A stretch of 64,000 bases of DNA from Christiangramia aestuarii (GTDB lineage: Bacteria > Bacteroidota > Bacteroidia > Flavobacteriales > Flavobacteriaceae): NCBI RefSeq assembly GCF_009735585.1, contig NZ_VJVW01000004.1:434001-498000 (forward strand), written 5' to 3'. Below, piece by piece: positions 34,354-44,187 of the stretch. Position 1 is the stretch's first letter. Every line of letters starts with the position of its first letter. The translations under genes and the position numbers were made by a program. The notes under the pieces are model-generated. The model searched no databases and was not told the DNA's origin. It was given only the letters and a program-made list of their open reading frames with translations.

Positions 34354-35949
34354 ATGAGACAAAATAATGCCTTCTATAGTCCGATCATTTTAATGCTCTT
34401 TTGTTTTGGGCTGAATTCTTTCGGCATGCAGCAAAAAGAAAAAAATGATCTTCCGGAACCTGCAATTATTCCGCTGCCACTGTCTGTAGAGTGGGGGCCG
34501 GCTAAGTACAGCATTCCTTCAGAAAATAAGATCTGTTACAATGCTGAAGCCGAAGCTTCCGTGAAGTGGGTCGAAAAACTATTAAATGGAGTAAATAAGG
34601 ATTTTGAGGCTTCCGAAGGTAAAGATTGCGCAAACTGGAATTTGTATATCGACCCCAGCCTGGAAAAGGAACTGGGAAAGGAAGGTTACAAGCTAAAGGT
34701 TCACGAAGGAGGGATTTCTATGGAAAGCGCCACCGGGACCGGAATGTTCTATGCTATCCAGACCTTAAGGCAAATGTTTCCTGCCGGGATCGAGAGCGGT
34801 ATGTTAAACTCTGAAGTTAACCTGAGGTTCGCAGATATCACAGACAGGCCTGAATATTACTGGAGGGGTAGCATGCTGGATATCGCCAGGAGCTTTCTAT
34901 CCAAGGAATATATAAAGAAGCATATAGACAGGATGGCCCTGTACAAGCTGAATAGGTTGCACCTGCATTTAACCGATGACCAGGGATGGCGTATCGAGAT
35001 AAAACAGTATCCTAAACTTACCGAAATAGGAGGGAAGGGAGCTGTTAAAAATGGTCGCTCCGGTTTCCTTAGCCGGGAAGATTACCTTGCTTTACAGGAA
35101 TACGCTGCCCAAAGGAATATCATTATTATCCCCGAAATAGATATGCCCGGCCATATTTATGCCGCGCTGGCTTCCTATCCCGAGCTTAATTGTGACGAGA
35201 ATAAGAATATAGATCCGAAAAGAGCTGTCCCGCCTGCTCTCTACAATGGCTATAATGTGGGTTGGACAAAACTATGCCTGGAAAATGAAGAAACTTACGA
35301 TTTTGTAGATGCTATCATTAAGGAGCTGGCAGAGATCACTACCGGGCCCTGGTTACATATAGGAGGGGATGAGATTCAAGATCCGTTTTATGAGGAATTC
35401 ATTAAAAAAGCTGATTCTATTGTTAGAAAATATGGGAAAGCAGCTATAGGCTGGGAAGAAAGTGCCAAGGCCGAACTAAGCGAAAGTTTTATCGTGCAGC
35501 GATGGAACGGCGAAACTCCAATTGCCGCAGATCAGGCGATTATAGATAGCTACTGTAAATTCTTTTACCTGGACCATGGCAATGTGCCCAACCAGGAGAA
35601 TACCTATAAATGGTGTCGGAAAGAAGGCCTTAACCTAGAAACAGTTTACAGTTACCGAACAGAGGACAGCCGGGTAATAGGGGTGGAGGCACCGGTTTGG
35701 AGCGAACTGGTGATAAGTGACGATCGTGCAGATGACAGGCTGTGGCCTCGAAGCATAGCCGGAGCCGAAATTGGCTGGACTAAACAGGAGAAAAGAGATT
35801 TTCAGGATTTCACCAATAGATTGGCCAGACATTCTGCAAGATTGGAAGAACTTAATGTAAATTTTTATAAAAGCCCGGAAGTTAAATGGGAAACTAGGAG
35901 GGAAAAAGGAGTTTTCTCTGATAAACTTATAAATGAAGAAGATGAGTAA
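34354..35949 (+). CDS. GH20 beta-N-acetylhexosaminidase
   Basis: 531 residues. Signal peptide about 1-25 (ILMLFCFGLNSFGM). An alpha/beta GH20b domain spans about 35-165 and the TIM barrel begins at about 168. Catalytic pair Asp339-Glu340 in LHIGGDE; substrate-binding HLHLTDDQGWR at 203-213. Removes terminal GlcNAc or GalNAc from oligosaccharides by substrate-assisted catalysis in the periplasm. It overlaps the murQ start and is co-translated with it. Confidence 0.94.
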   Translation: MRQNNAFYSPIILMLFCFGLNSFGMQQKEKNDLPEPAIIPLPLSVEWGPAKYSIPSENKICYNAEAEASVKWVEKLLNGVNKDFEASEGKDCANWNLYIDPSLEKELGKEGYKLKVHEGGISMESATGTGMFYAIQTLRQMFPAGIESGMLNSEVNLRFADITDRPEYYWRGSMLDIARSFLSKEYIKKHIDRMALYKLNRLHLHLTDDQGWRIEIKQYPKLTEIGGKGAVKNGRSGFLSREDYLALQEYAAQRNIIIIPEIDMPGHIYAALASYPELNCDENKNIDPKRAVPPALYNGYNVGWTKLCLENEETYDFVDAIIKELAEITTGPWLHIGGDEIQDPFYEEFIKKADSIVRKYGKAAIGWEESAKAELSESFIVQRWNGETPIAADQAIIDSYCKFFYLDHGNVPNQENTYKWCRKEGLNLETVYSYRTEDSRVIGVEAPVWSELVISDDRADDRLWPRSIAGAEIGWTKQEKRDFQDFTNRLARHSARLEELNVNFYKSPEVKWETRREKGVFSDKLINEEDE

Positions 35950-36763
35950 AAAAAGTCCGGATACCGAAAAGGCATCAAATTATGATCATCTTGAAAAGAT
36001 GAACACGCTGGAGTTGCTTTCAAACATAAACAAAGAGGATCAGAGTGTTGCCGGAAATGTAAAGAAGCAGATCACATATATCGAAAAACTGGTAGACATC
36101 ATTGTACCGAAAATTAAGGATGGTGGGAGGCTGTTCTATATAGGAGCTGGAACCAGCGGAAGGCTGGGAGTTCTGGATGCTTCAGAATGCCCACCGACTT
36201 TTGGGGTGAGTCCCGGTATAGTGATAGGTCTTATCGCCGGTGGCGATACCGCCCTGAGAAATGCGGTTGAAAATGCTGAGGACAATACCGAGCAGGCCTG
36301 GAAAGACCTGCAGGATTATGATATTACCACTAAGGATGTGGTAGTTGGGATTGCCGCTTCAGGCACTACCCCTTATGTGATAGGTGGGATCAAGGATTGC
36401 CGAAAGAATGGCATTATTACAGGATGTATCACCTGTAGTGCAGGAAGTCCGCTGGGAGAAGCAGCAGAGTATCCCATTGAAGTGGTTACTGGACCTGAAT
36501 TTGTAACCGGAAGTACGCGAATGAAAGCAGGAACCGCCCAGAAAATGGTTCTTAATATGATCTCAACTTCGGTAATGATCAAACTGGGTAGGGTGAAAGG
36601 CAATAAGATGGTAGATATGCAATTATCTAATGATAAGCTGGTAGGCCGCGGCATACGCATGATCATGGAAGAGTTGGGAGTAGATGAGGGGAAGGCTTCA
36701 ATCTTGCTTAGAGAACATGGTAGTGTTCGTAACGCGCTAAAAAATTATTCGAAGAATAAATAA
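35933..36763 (+). CDS. murQ: N-acetylmuramic acid 6-phosphate etherase
   Basis: Cleaves the lactyl ether of MurNAc 6-phosphate to give GlcNAc 6-phosphate and D-lactate: the committed step of peptidoglycan sugar recycling. 276 residues with the SIS fold, GAGTSGRLGVLDASECPPTF (Glu85) and ENAEDN (Glu116), the two acidic catalytic residues of the family. Overlaps GH20 by 17 bp; a start at 35942 is equally possible. Its product can feed the NagB-PIG-L protein encoded at 51678-53597. Confidence 0.95.
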   Translation: MKKMSKKSPDTEKASNYDHLEKMNTLELLSNINKEDQSVAGNVKKQITYIEKLVDIIVPKIKDGGRLFYIGAGTSGRLGVLDASECPPTFGVSPGIVIGLIAGGDTALRNAVENAEDNTEQAWKDLQDYDITTKDVVVGIAASGTTPYVIGGIKDCRKNGIITGCITCSAGSPLGEAAEYPIEVVTGPEFVTGSTRMKAGTAQKMVLNMISTSVMIKLGRVKGNKMVDMQLSNDKLVGRGIRMIMEELGVDEGKASILLREHGSVRNALKNYSKNK

Positions 36764-36827
36764 ATGCCAAAAGCGGGATTAGTAATTCCCGAAAGCTTTT
36801 ATTCATTCTCAAGTTATTAAGCTAATA

Positions 36828-37883
36828 ATGAATAAACCTATTTTTCTCTTTATTGCCTGTATATTTTTCGGGAATAGCCTTAATGCTCAAAATATACCCA
36901 GAAGCTATATTGCCTATCGCAGCTCTGAATCGATATTAATTGATGGACGTGCCGAGGAGTCTTCCTGGCAAAAGGCTTCTTTTTCTGAGGATTTTATCGA
37001 TATAGAAGGGGTTAAAAAACCAAAATATCAAACCAATGTAAAAATGCTTTGGGATGATAACTACCTCTATTTTTATGCGAGAATTCAGGAGCCTCATATC
37101 TGGGCCACCTTGAAACAAAGAGATACTGTTATATTCTACAATAATGACTTCGAAATATTTATAGATCCAGATGGGGACACCTATAATTACATGGAATTCG
37201 AAATGAACGCTTTAAATACCGTTTGGGATCTCTTTTTAGTTAAACCTTATCGAGAACCGGCCCCGGTTATCGATGCTTGGGATTTTAAAGGTTTAAAATC
37301 TAACGTTCATATTGAAGGTACCTTAAATGATCCTTCAGATACAGACAAAAACTGGAGCGTAGAGGTAGCCATTCCCTGGGAAGTCATGGAAGAAGCCAAC
37401 GTTTTTGGAAATGGTCATGAACATTCTTTCTGGCGTATCAATTTTTCCAGGGTAAACTGGGATTATCAGTTAGATGAGAAAACCTATTCCAGAAGGAAGA
37501 ATGAAAATGGCGATTACCTGCCCGAATATAACTGGGTATGGTCCCCACAAGGCGTTATAAACATGCATGAACCTGAGCATTGGGGCTATGTTTATTTTTC
37601 TTCAAAAGAGGTAGGTGAAAAGGATGTTTTCGAAATTCCGAGAGATGAAAAAGTGAAATGGATACTGTATGAACTATACCGCACTTCCAGGAATTTTCAA
37701 AAAGACAGTCCTGACAAAATAAAAAGTTTGGAAAAACTAATAGTAAAACCTGTTAACATAGGAGATTTTCAGCTTACTCCAGAATTTGAAGAACATGTTT
37801 CGGGATGGAATATTAGTTTGGAAAGTCCCTTTTCAAAAATAAAATATTCCATAAACGAAGAAGGGAAGATCATTAAACTATAA
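36828..37883 (+). CDS. Secreted CBM9-like carbohydrate-binding protein
   Basis: 351 residues with a signal peptide (cleaved near NAQ). The body matches the family 9 carbohydrate-binding fold used in Bacteroidota sugar-acting proteins: IDGRAEESSWQKA near the start, then VKMLWDDNYLYFYARIQEP, FEIFIDPDGD and MEFEMNALNTVWDL. No catalytic domain. Probably binds glycan in the periplasm or on the surface for the neighbouring hydrolases; ligand unknown. A weak hairpin in the 64 bp behind murQ may separate the transcripts. Confidence 0.8.
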   Translation: MNKPIFLFIACIFFGNSLNAQNIPRSYIAYRSSESILIDGRAEESSWQKASFSEDFIDIEGVKKPKYQTNVKMLWDDNYLYFYARIQEPHIWATLKQRDTVIFYNNDFEIFIDPDGDTYNYMEFEMNALNTVWDLFLVKPYREPAPVIDAWDFKGLKSNVHIEGTLNDPSDTDKNWSVEVAIPWEVMEEANVFGNGHEHSFWRINFSRVNWDYQLDEKTYSRRKNENGDYLPEYNWVWSPQGVINMHEPEHWGYVYFSSKEVGEKDVFEIPRDEKVKWILYELYRTSRNFQKDSPDKIKSLEKLIVKPVNIGDFQLTPEFEEHVSGWNISLESPFSKIKYSINEEGKIIKL

Positions 37884-37893
37884 TCACGATCAT

Positions 37894-39006
37894 ATGAAAC
37901 TTAACCATTTACTTTGCCTGGTAATTTCCCTGGGCCTGTTATCCTGTATCCAACAATCTGAAGCTTCAAAAACTACAAACCGTAATCTATCCAAACTAGA
38001 GCAGAAAAAAGAAGCCGACTTCAAGTTTTGGGTATGGACTGGAGCCAGTAAAGAACGCAGCGACTCAGCTTATACAGCAGAATATAAAAAGTATAGTGAG
38101 AATGGAATAGATGCAGTGCTAATAAATACAAATACAGATCCCGGGCTTCTGGCAAGGCTCACGCCATTAGCCAAACAGGAAGGTCTGGAAGTACATGCAT
38201 GGATCATGGCAATGAATAGGCCAGGGGATAGCATAGCCTTACAGCACCCAGACTGGTATGCCGTAAGCCGTGAAGGAAATTCCACATTTGATAACCGGCC
38301 CTATGTAGATTATTACCAATGGTTATGTCCTACCCGGGAAGAATCACGAAATCATGTTTTAGGATTAGTGGAAGAGCTATCAAAAGTTGAAGATATTGAA
38401 AGTGTACATCTTGATTACATAAGATTACCCGACATTTTCCTTCCCGTTGGATTATTGCCGAAATATGACCTGAAGCAAGAGGAGGAGCTTGCAGAATTTG
38501 ATTTCTGTTATTGTGAAGTATGCCTTTCAGAGTTTGAGAAAATGCATCATAAAGATCCCCGTAAAATGGAAAACCCCGCGTTGGATATAGAATGGAAACA
38601 ATTTCGATTGAACCGTATTAAAGACGTGGTTGATGATGCATATGAAATTGTTCATAAAAATGGTAAGCAACTTACCGCTGCCGTTTTTCCCTATCCAGAA
38701 ATGGCAGATCATATGGTAAGGCAGCGCTGGGATAAATGGAAAATAGACCAGGTATTGCCTATGATCTATCATAATTTTTACAATGAGGAATTAGACTGGA
38801 TCGGTTTTGCCACTAGGCAGGGTGTAGAAGACCTGTCTGCAAAAGAAACAAAGCTACATACTGGTGTTTTTGTACCGGCTATGAATGGCGATCAGCTTAA
38901 AGAAGCTATTCTTCAGGCCAAAAATAATGGAGCAAAAGGGGTCTCATTTTTTGATGGTGGAGCACTAAAACCTGAACACCTCGAGGTTATTAAGGCGGTG
39001 AATTAG
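37894..39006 (+). CDS. Lipoprotein, putative GHL-type glycoside hydrolase
   Basis: 370 residues. Lipobox LLSC (Cys18). The chain has TIM-barrel character: KFWVWTGAS, EVHAWIMAMN, ESVHLDYIRLPD (acidic strand end), KQLTAAVFPYPE and QVLPMIYHNFYNEELDW. It resembles the hypothetical glycosyl hydrolase clan related to GHL10/DUF187, though it is divergent. A CYCEVC cluster (about 209-214) may bind metal. It follows the CBM9-like gene by 10 bp. Substrate unknown. Confidence 0.7.
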   Translation: MKLNHLLCLVISLGLLSCIQQSEASKTTNRNLSKLEQKKEADFKFWVWTGASKERSDSAYTAEYKKYSENGIDAVLINTNTDPGLLARLTPLAKQEGLEVHAWIMAMNRPGDSIALQHPDWYAVSREGNSTFDNRPYVDYYQWLCPTREESRNHVLGLVEELSKVEDIESVHLDYIRLPDIFLPVGLLPKYDLKQEEELAEFDFCYCEVCLSEFEKMHHKDPRKMENPALDIEWKQFRLNRIKDVVDDAYEIVHKNGKQLTAAVFPYPEMADHMVRQRWDKWKIDQVLPMIYHNFYNEELDWIGFATRQGVEDLSAKETKLHTGVFVPAMNGDQLKEAILQAKNNGAKGVSFFDGGALKPEHLEVIKAVN

Positions 39007-39266
39007 AGCATTTGGGATAACCAATCAATTTTTCTACCAATATTTTTAGCCTTTTCAGGTTAAGACTTGAACAATTACAAATCTCTCTGAAAAATAAATT
39101 AGTATATCTACATTTAGTTATATAAAAAAATTAAAAAAGTATATAAAATTTAATATAAAATTTTAAATTTACTTACCTAATCTATATATTAGTTCGTGTT
39201 TGTGCCTATAAAAAGGAAAATATTGATATTAATATATTAACTAAAATTAACTATCTAACTAATTCA
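39007..39266 (+). promoter_or_regulatory. AT-rich leader of the SusC/SusD unit
   Basis: 260 bp, nearly all A/T, without a gene. It contains CTAAT-6nt-ATTAG (39177-39192), a small inverted repeat that could be an operator or -7 region. No clean TAnnTTTG element is seen. Presumably holds the promoter of the outer membrane uptake genes. Confidence 0.35.
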
Positions 39267-42200
39267 ATGAGCAAAATTAAAGCTCAGATTTATTCACTTA
39301 AACTAAAACCAATGGTCAAAAAATTACCTCTTACTCTGGTGGTGTTGTTTCTATTTTTCCAGAACCTCACTGCCCAGGAACAGGTTGTAACGGGAAATGT
39401 TACAGACGGGGAAACCGGGATGCCTCTCATGGGGGTCGCTATTGTTGAAAAAGGAACCAGCAATGGAGCGGTTACAGATTTTGATGGTAACTACACAATC
39501 GAGGTTTCTCCAAATGCAATTCTTGTATTTTCTATTATGGGATATGGATCACAGGAAATTCCGCTTGAAGGAAAAACAACTTTAGATGTGGTTATGTCTG
39601 TAGATGCCGAAGCTCTTGATGAAGTAGTGGTTACCTCTTTAGGTATAACCAGGGAGAAAAAATCTTTGGGTTATGCAGTAACAGAGCTCCAGTCTGAAGA
39701 GATCAACGAAGTTAAAGATTATAACGTTGCAAATTCCCTGGTAGGTAAGGTGCCAGGTTTGGTAGTAAACCAATCCAGCGGTGTTGGTTCTGGTTCTAGG
39801 ATCACTATTCGTGGAAATAACACTCTTACAGGGAACAACCAGGCCCTGATCGTTGTTGATGGGATCCCGATAGATGCATCTGGGAATGAATCTGGCGGAA
39901 GCATTTTTAACAGTACCGTAACTGGTGGTGGTATCACAGATATAAATCCTTCAGATATCGAATCGATCTCCGTGCTAAAAGGTCCCAATGCAGCCGCTCT
40001 ATACGGTTCTAGAGCTGCGAGCGGGGTAATATTAATCACTACCAAAAAAGGAAAGATGGGTAGAGGTCTTGGGATCTCTCTTAACTCAAACGTGGTTTTT
40101 GAAGATCCTATGTTCCTGCCAGAATTTCAAAATGAATATGGGCAGGGTACCCAGGGAGCTTATTATGCCGATCTAGATAATTTTGGAACCTCCTCCTGGG
40201 GTCCAAGATTTGACGGATCTGACCAGTTATACTACACTGGGGAACAAAGACCATATTCTGCAAAGCCAAATAACGTAGAAGATTTCTTTGAAACAGGCTT
40301 ACAGGCAATAAATACTGTAGCTATAGACCAGGGGGGTGAGAATTTCAGTACTCGTTTTTCTTATACCAATAACTCTACCAGCGCAGTGTTGCCAAACTCA
40401 GATTTACAGAGCCATAACTTTAATCTTAGGGCACTGGTAGATCTTTCAGATAAACTTCATATTGATAGTAAGGCAACTTACTTTACCCAGGACCTGGATA
40501 ACCGTGTGAATCTTGGTACCGAAGGTGTGCTGGCTTTCGTTTACCGAATGCCGAGAAACGTTAGGATATCAGACCTTAAAAAATACAAGCCTTCGTTATG
40601 GGCAGATCCTTCGATCTTTCCAGACGAGTATGCCGCGATAAGTTATGCAGGACAGAATAAAAGTACCGGTAACCCTTACTGGATGCTGAATGAGGACCAG
40701 AATGACGAACGTAGAGATCGTTTTCTCGGTTTTACCAAACTTACCTACGAATTCAATGACTGGCTTTCAGTTTTTGCAAGGGTAGGTGGGGATGTGACCA
40801 ATTCCAGATCTGAGTATGTCCAGAACTATGGGCATCATTTCTTTTATACCGGTCGTTTGAACTACGGAACTTTTAAAAATACAGAGCTTAACGGAGATTT
40901 CCTGTTTACGGCAAATAAGGACATTACAGATAAATTTAATCTGGTGGCCAACCTGGGAGGGAGTTTGTCTAAAAGAACTTCTGAGGGCGTGATCGTAAGA
41001 GGTCAGGATTTCAGATTGCCTTCTAGGGTGTTTTTAAGTAACACCAATATCCAGACCAGTACACATAATCCGTTACAGATTAAAAAAGTGAATTCTTTAT
41101 ATGGGCAGTTGAGCCTTTCTTATGATGATCTTATTTACCTCGATCTAACTGGAAGGAATGACTGGTCTTCTACCCTCGCTGAAGATAATAGATCATATTT
41201 CTACCCTTCTGCCAGTTTATCTTTCCTTGCCGAAAGATTCATCGATCCAGATAAGAACTGGATGAACATGCTTAAAATTAGAGGTAGCTGGGCAGACGTT
41301 GGTAACGATACAGATCCCTACCAGTTATACCAGACCTTTAGTGTTCCTACCCAGGGATATCTTGGGCTGACTGTATTGAATGGTCCTGAGGTCAGGTTAA
41401 ATCCAGATCTTAAACCTGAAAGTGTACAGTCTTCTGAATTTGGTATAGAATTCAACCTTTTTAATAACAGGTTGTACGGGGATTTCTCGGTTTATTCTAT
41501 CAAGACCACCGATATGATCTATAATGTGCCGGTACCACCTGGAACAGGATTCACCTACTTCAAGGAAAATGTTGGAGAGGTTAAGAACAATGGTATAGAG
41601 GCAGTACTTGGCGGAACGCCTTTCCGTACCGAAAATTTCAAGTGGGAGACGTCGGTTAATTTCTCCAAAAATGAGAATGAACTGGTAGACCTAATCGAAG
41701 GTCTGGAAAGCCTGCCATTGAACTCGCTTGGGAACTTTTCAGTAAGAGCAAGTGTTGGTGGCGGAATTGGAGATCTTTACGGGACTACCTGGAAAACCAA
41801 TGAAAATGGTGAAAGACTGGTAAATGCAGAGGGTATTCCTTTGGCTGGTGAAGTTGAAAAATTAGGAAATGCACAGCCGGAATGGATAGGTGGTTTTTCT
41901 AACACTTTTACACTTAATAACTGGAGCCTTAGATTCCTTATAGACGGAAGATTTGGTGGGGAGATCTACTCGGCAACATCATCTTATCTGGATGCCGCCG
42001 GGGTTTCAGAAAGAACCCTCGAATATAGAGAAGGTGGTGTGGTTGTGAATGCAATAAACGAAGGTACCGGTGAAGCAAATACCGAGGAGATCACCGCCCA
42101 GGAATACTGGGGAGCTTATTCTGGTATCACTTCCAACTATATCTACGACCAGACCAATGTGAGATTAAGAGAATTTGCCTTAAATTATAGATTCCCTTCA

Positions 42201-42395
42201 GATATGATCGATGCTATAGGATTGAACCAGGCTTCGATCGGGTTGATAGGAAGGAACCTATTCTTCTTATATAAGGATGCTGAAGATATAGATCCAGATT
42301 CTTCTATAGGTACGGGTCTTTCTGGACAGGGTATCTCCTTGAACAACGCACCAACTCTCAGAAGTTTTGGTCTGAATGTGAATATTAAATTTTAA
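39267..42395 (+). CDS. SusC/RagA-family TonB-linked outer membrane transporter
   Basis: 1042 residues. Signal peptide from an inner methionine (MVKKLPLTLVVLFLFF; residues 16-37), so a start at 39312 is possible. The carboxypeptidase D regulatory-like domain (about 42-115) and the TonB-dependent plug (about 130-255, with DEVVVTSLGITREKKSLGYAV as the SusC hallmark) precede a long beta-barrel ending in an aromatic residue (VNIKF). Imports oligosaccharides or glycopeptides with its SusD partner 10 bp downstream. Context suggests muropeptides or chitin fragments. Confidence 0.96.
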   Translation: MSKIKAQIYSLKLKPMVKKLPLTLVVLFLFFQNLTAQEQVVTGNVTDGETGMPLMGVAIVEKGTSNGAVTDFDGNYTIEVSPNAILVFSIMGYGSQEIPLEGKTTLDVVMSVDAEALDEVVVTSLGITREKKSLGYAVTELQSEEINEVKDYNVANSLVGKVPGLVVNQSSGVGSGSRITIRGNNTLTGNNQALIVVDGIPIDASGNESGGSIFNSTVTGGGITDINPSDIESISVLKGPNAAALYGSRAASGVILITTKKGKMGRGLGISLNSNVVFEDPMFLPEFQNEYGQGTQGAYYADLDNFGTSSWGPRFDGSDQLYYTGEQRPYSAKPNNVEDFFETGLQAINTVAIDQGGENFSTRFSYTNNSTSAVLPNSDLQSHNFNLRALVDLSDKLHIDSKATYFTQDLDNRVNLGTEGVLAFVYRMPRNVRISDLKKYKPSLWADPSIFPDEYAAISYAGQNKSTGNPYWMLNEDQNDERRDRFLGFTKLTYEFNDWLSVFARVGGDVTNSRSEYVQNYGHHFFYTGRLNYGTFKNTELNGDFLFTANKDITDKFNLVANLGGSLSKRTSEGVIVRGQDFRLPSRVFLSNTNIQTSTHNPLQIKKVNSLYGQLSLSYDDLIYLDLTGRNDWSSTLAEDNRSYFYPSASLSFLAERFIDPDKNWMNMLKIRGSWADVGNDTDPYQLYQTFSVPTQGYLGLTVLNGPEVRLNPDLKPESVQSSEFGIEFNLFNNRLYGDFSVYSIKTTDMIYNVPVPPGTGFTYFKENVGEVKNNGIEAVLGGTPFRTENFKWETSVNFSKNENELVDLIEGLESLPLNSLGNFSVRASVGGGIGDLYGTTWKTNENGERLVNAEGIPLAGEVEKLGNAQPEWIGGFSNTFTLNNWSLRFLIDGRFGGEIYSATSSYLDAAGVSERTLEYREGGVVVNAINEGTGEANTEEITAQEYWGAYSGITSNYIYDQTNVRLREFALNYRFPSDMIDAIGLNQASIGLIGRNLFFLYKDAEDIDPDSSIGTGLSGQGISLNNAPTLRSFGLNVNIKF

Positions 42396-42404
42396 AAAAG
42401 TATT

Positions 42405-44108
42405 ATGAAAGGAATATTAAAAATCGTCAGCGGAAGCCTGCTACTTTTTGTCTTTTTGCTATCAGGCTGTTCAGACTTCGAAGAAATAAATACCAAACCG
42501 GATGCTTTTACCTCAGATGAGGTAAGTGCAAAGTACTTTTTAACCGGTTTGCAAATAGAACTATATGCTCCTAACAGGTTTCCTTACTGGAGAGCTCACC
42601 TGATCCATGCCGATCGCTTTGCCGGGCAGTTTACTTTCGGGTTTAATGGATGCTGGTGGACAGATGGCCTTGCCTACAGTTATAATGTGGGATATACAGA
42701 TGCTTCTTACGCCTGGATGTCTGGGTACCTTGGAAAATTCAGTACTTACCAGAATTTTGTAAGACCTGGAGGAGAACTAGAAAATGATAAGTTTTATGCA
42801 ATTGGCCTCATCATGAAGGGGCTTTACTACCAGATGTACACAGATACTTTTGGAATGGTGCCTTATTCTGAAGCCTCAAATCCAGACATCATTACTCCAA
42901 AATTCGATTCACAGGCCGAGATTTATCAGGGAGTGATCGCAGAGTTAGACGAAGCGATGAACATTATTGGTGATGAAACAGTAACTGGTGATGGTCTTGA
43001 ATTCCTGGCAGAGAACGATCTTTTCTTCAATGGAGATCTTCAGAAATGGAAAAAACTGGCCAATACTCTTAAGCTGAGAATGGCCTTACGTGCACAGGGA
43101 GCTCCCGGAGCAGATTTTGCCGAGTCGGCTATTACGGCTGCCCTGCAGGATCCGTTGCTTTCTATGGAAGGTGATAATGCTTTGATGGAAAAGGATACTG
43201 AAATAGACCAGTTCGGGAATGCCGCTTACGGGGACATCTGGCATAACTTCGGAGGACTTGGTTCTAAATGGAAGATCGGAAAAACCCTTGTGGATTACCT
43301 AAGAGATAACAATGATCCAAGACTTCCTCATTATGCAGAGCCAATTATTGGCGGTGAGGTGACCTTTACCAGGCCTACAGAAGGAAATGGGGTAGCTTTA
43401 TTCGATAAATATGTGGAATTCATTCTGGGAGAACTAGATAATGCAGGGGTGGAATATACAGAGAGTGGCTCAGCAGATGAGATTACCATTTCTGTTGCCG
43501 AAGGAGAGTATTACGTTGGTCAGCCTACCAGACTAAATGGAGATATCTATCCGCATGTTAAATATGAATTATTTTCGGCTCCGGCAGATTGGGTAGTAAA
43601 CCCTAAGAATAGCGGATCTCCTATATTCCCCGAGGTAGTAATGACTGCTGCTGAAGGTAATTTTCTACAGGCTGAGGCAGCTGTAAAAGGATTTGGCTCG
43701 GGAGACGCGCAGGCTTTTTACGAAGAAGGTCTTAGACAGGCCATGCTAATGTGGAATGTAGATGAAGGGGCTATTTCTGAATTCCTTGCCAACGAGGATA
43801 TGGCTCAACTGGATGGAAGTATGGAAGAGAACCTTGAAAAGATCGCTATCCAGAGGTGGATCGCTGCTTATACTGATGGGTTTGAAGCCTGGGCAATTGT
43901 TCGTGATACAGGATACCCGGCTGAACTTGCCAATGGCGTTTCAGATTACGACTTATATTCAGCAGGAACTCTAAACGGTGAGTATCCTCAGAGAATGAGA
44001 TACGGTAATGTTGAGTATAATACCAACGGGGCTAACCTTCAGGAAGCAATTCAGGAACAGGGACCAGATGAGCAGGGAACTGAACTGTGGTGGTCTGCAG
44101 GGAACTAG
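42405..44108 (+). CDS. SusD/RagB-family surface lipoprotein
   Basis: 567 residues with lipobox LLSGC (Cys22), then the TPR-rich SusD fold: DFEEINTKPDAFTSDEV at the mature N-terminus and a C-terminal region with EAEAAVKGFG-type and WIAAYTDGFEAW motifs. It is the lid and glycan binder of the SusC transporter. The sequence is closer to the SusD-like_2 subfamily, which also occurs with peptide importers. A strong terminator follows. Confidence 0.94.
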   Translation: MKGILKIVSGSLLLFVFLLSGCSDFEEINTKPDAFTSDEVSAKYFLTGLQIELYAPNRFPYWRAHLIHADRFAGQFTFGFNGCWWTDGLAYSYNVGYTDASYAWMSGYLGKFSTYQNFVRPGGELENDKFYAIGLIMKGLYYQMYTDTFGMVPYSEASNPDIITPKFDSQAEIYQGVIAELDEAMNIIGDETVTGDGLEFLAENDLFFNGDLQKWKKLANTLKLRMALRAQGAPGADFAESAITAALQDPLLSMEGDNALMEKDTEIDQFGNAAYGDIWHNFGGLGSKWKIGKTLVDYLRDNNDPRLPHYAEPIIGGEVTFTRPTEGNGVALFDKYVEFILGELDNAGVEYTESGSADEITISVAEGEYYVGQPTRLNGDIYPHVKYELFSAPADWVVNPKNSGSPIFPEVVMTAAEGNFLQAEAAVKGFGSGDAQAFYEEGLRQAMLMWNVDEGAISEFLANEDMAQLDGSMEENLEKIAIQRWIAAYTDGFEAWAIVRDTGYPAELANGVSDYDLYSAGTLNGEYPQRMRYGNVEYNTNGANLQEAIQEQGPDEQGTELWWSAGN

Positions 44109-44125
44109 TTAAAATTGGGATTAGC

Positions 44126-44165
44126 AAAAAAGATCGTCAATTCGTTTTTTGACGATCTTTTTTAT
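44126..44165 (+). terminator. Strong terminator after the SusC/SusD pair
   Basis: A 15-bp stem (44126-44140 and 44149-44163) built of AAAAAAGATCGTCAA and its complement, with an 8-nt loop, gives a U-rich 3' arm. It separates SusCD from the GH18 gene. Confidence 0.85.
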
Positions 44166-44187
44166 TTAGACCTTTAAATAATCTAAA

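Noticed and set aside
36769-36802. A hairpin after murQ as a terminator
   Set aside because: The stem is interrupted by a 4-nt bulge and lacks a clear T-run; kept only as a remark under the CBM9-like gene.
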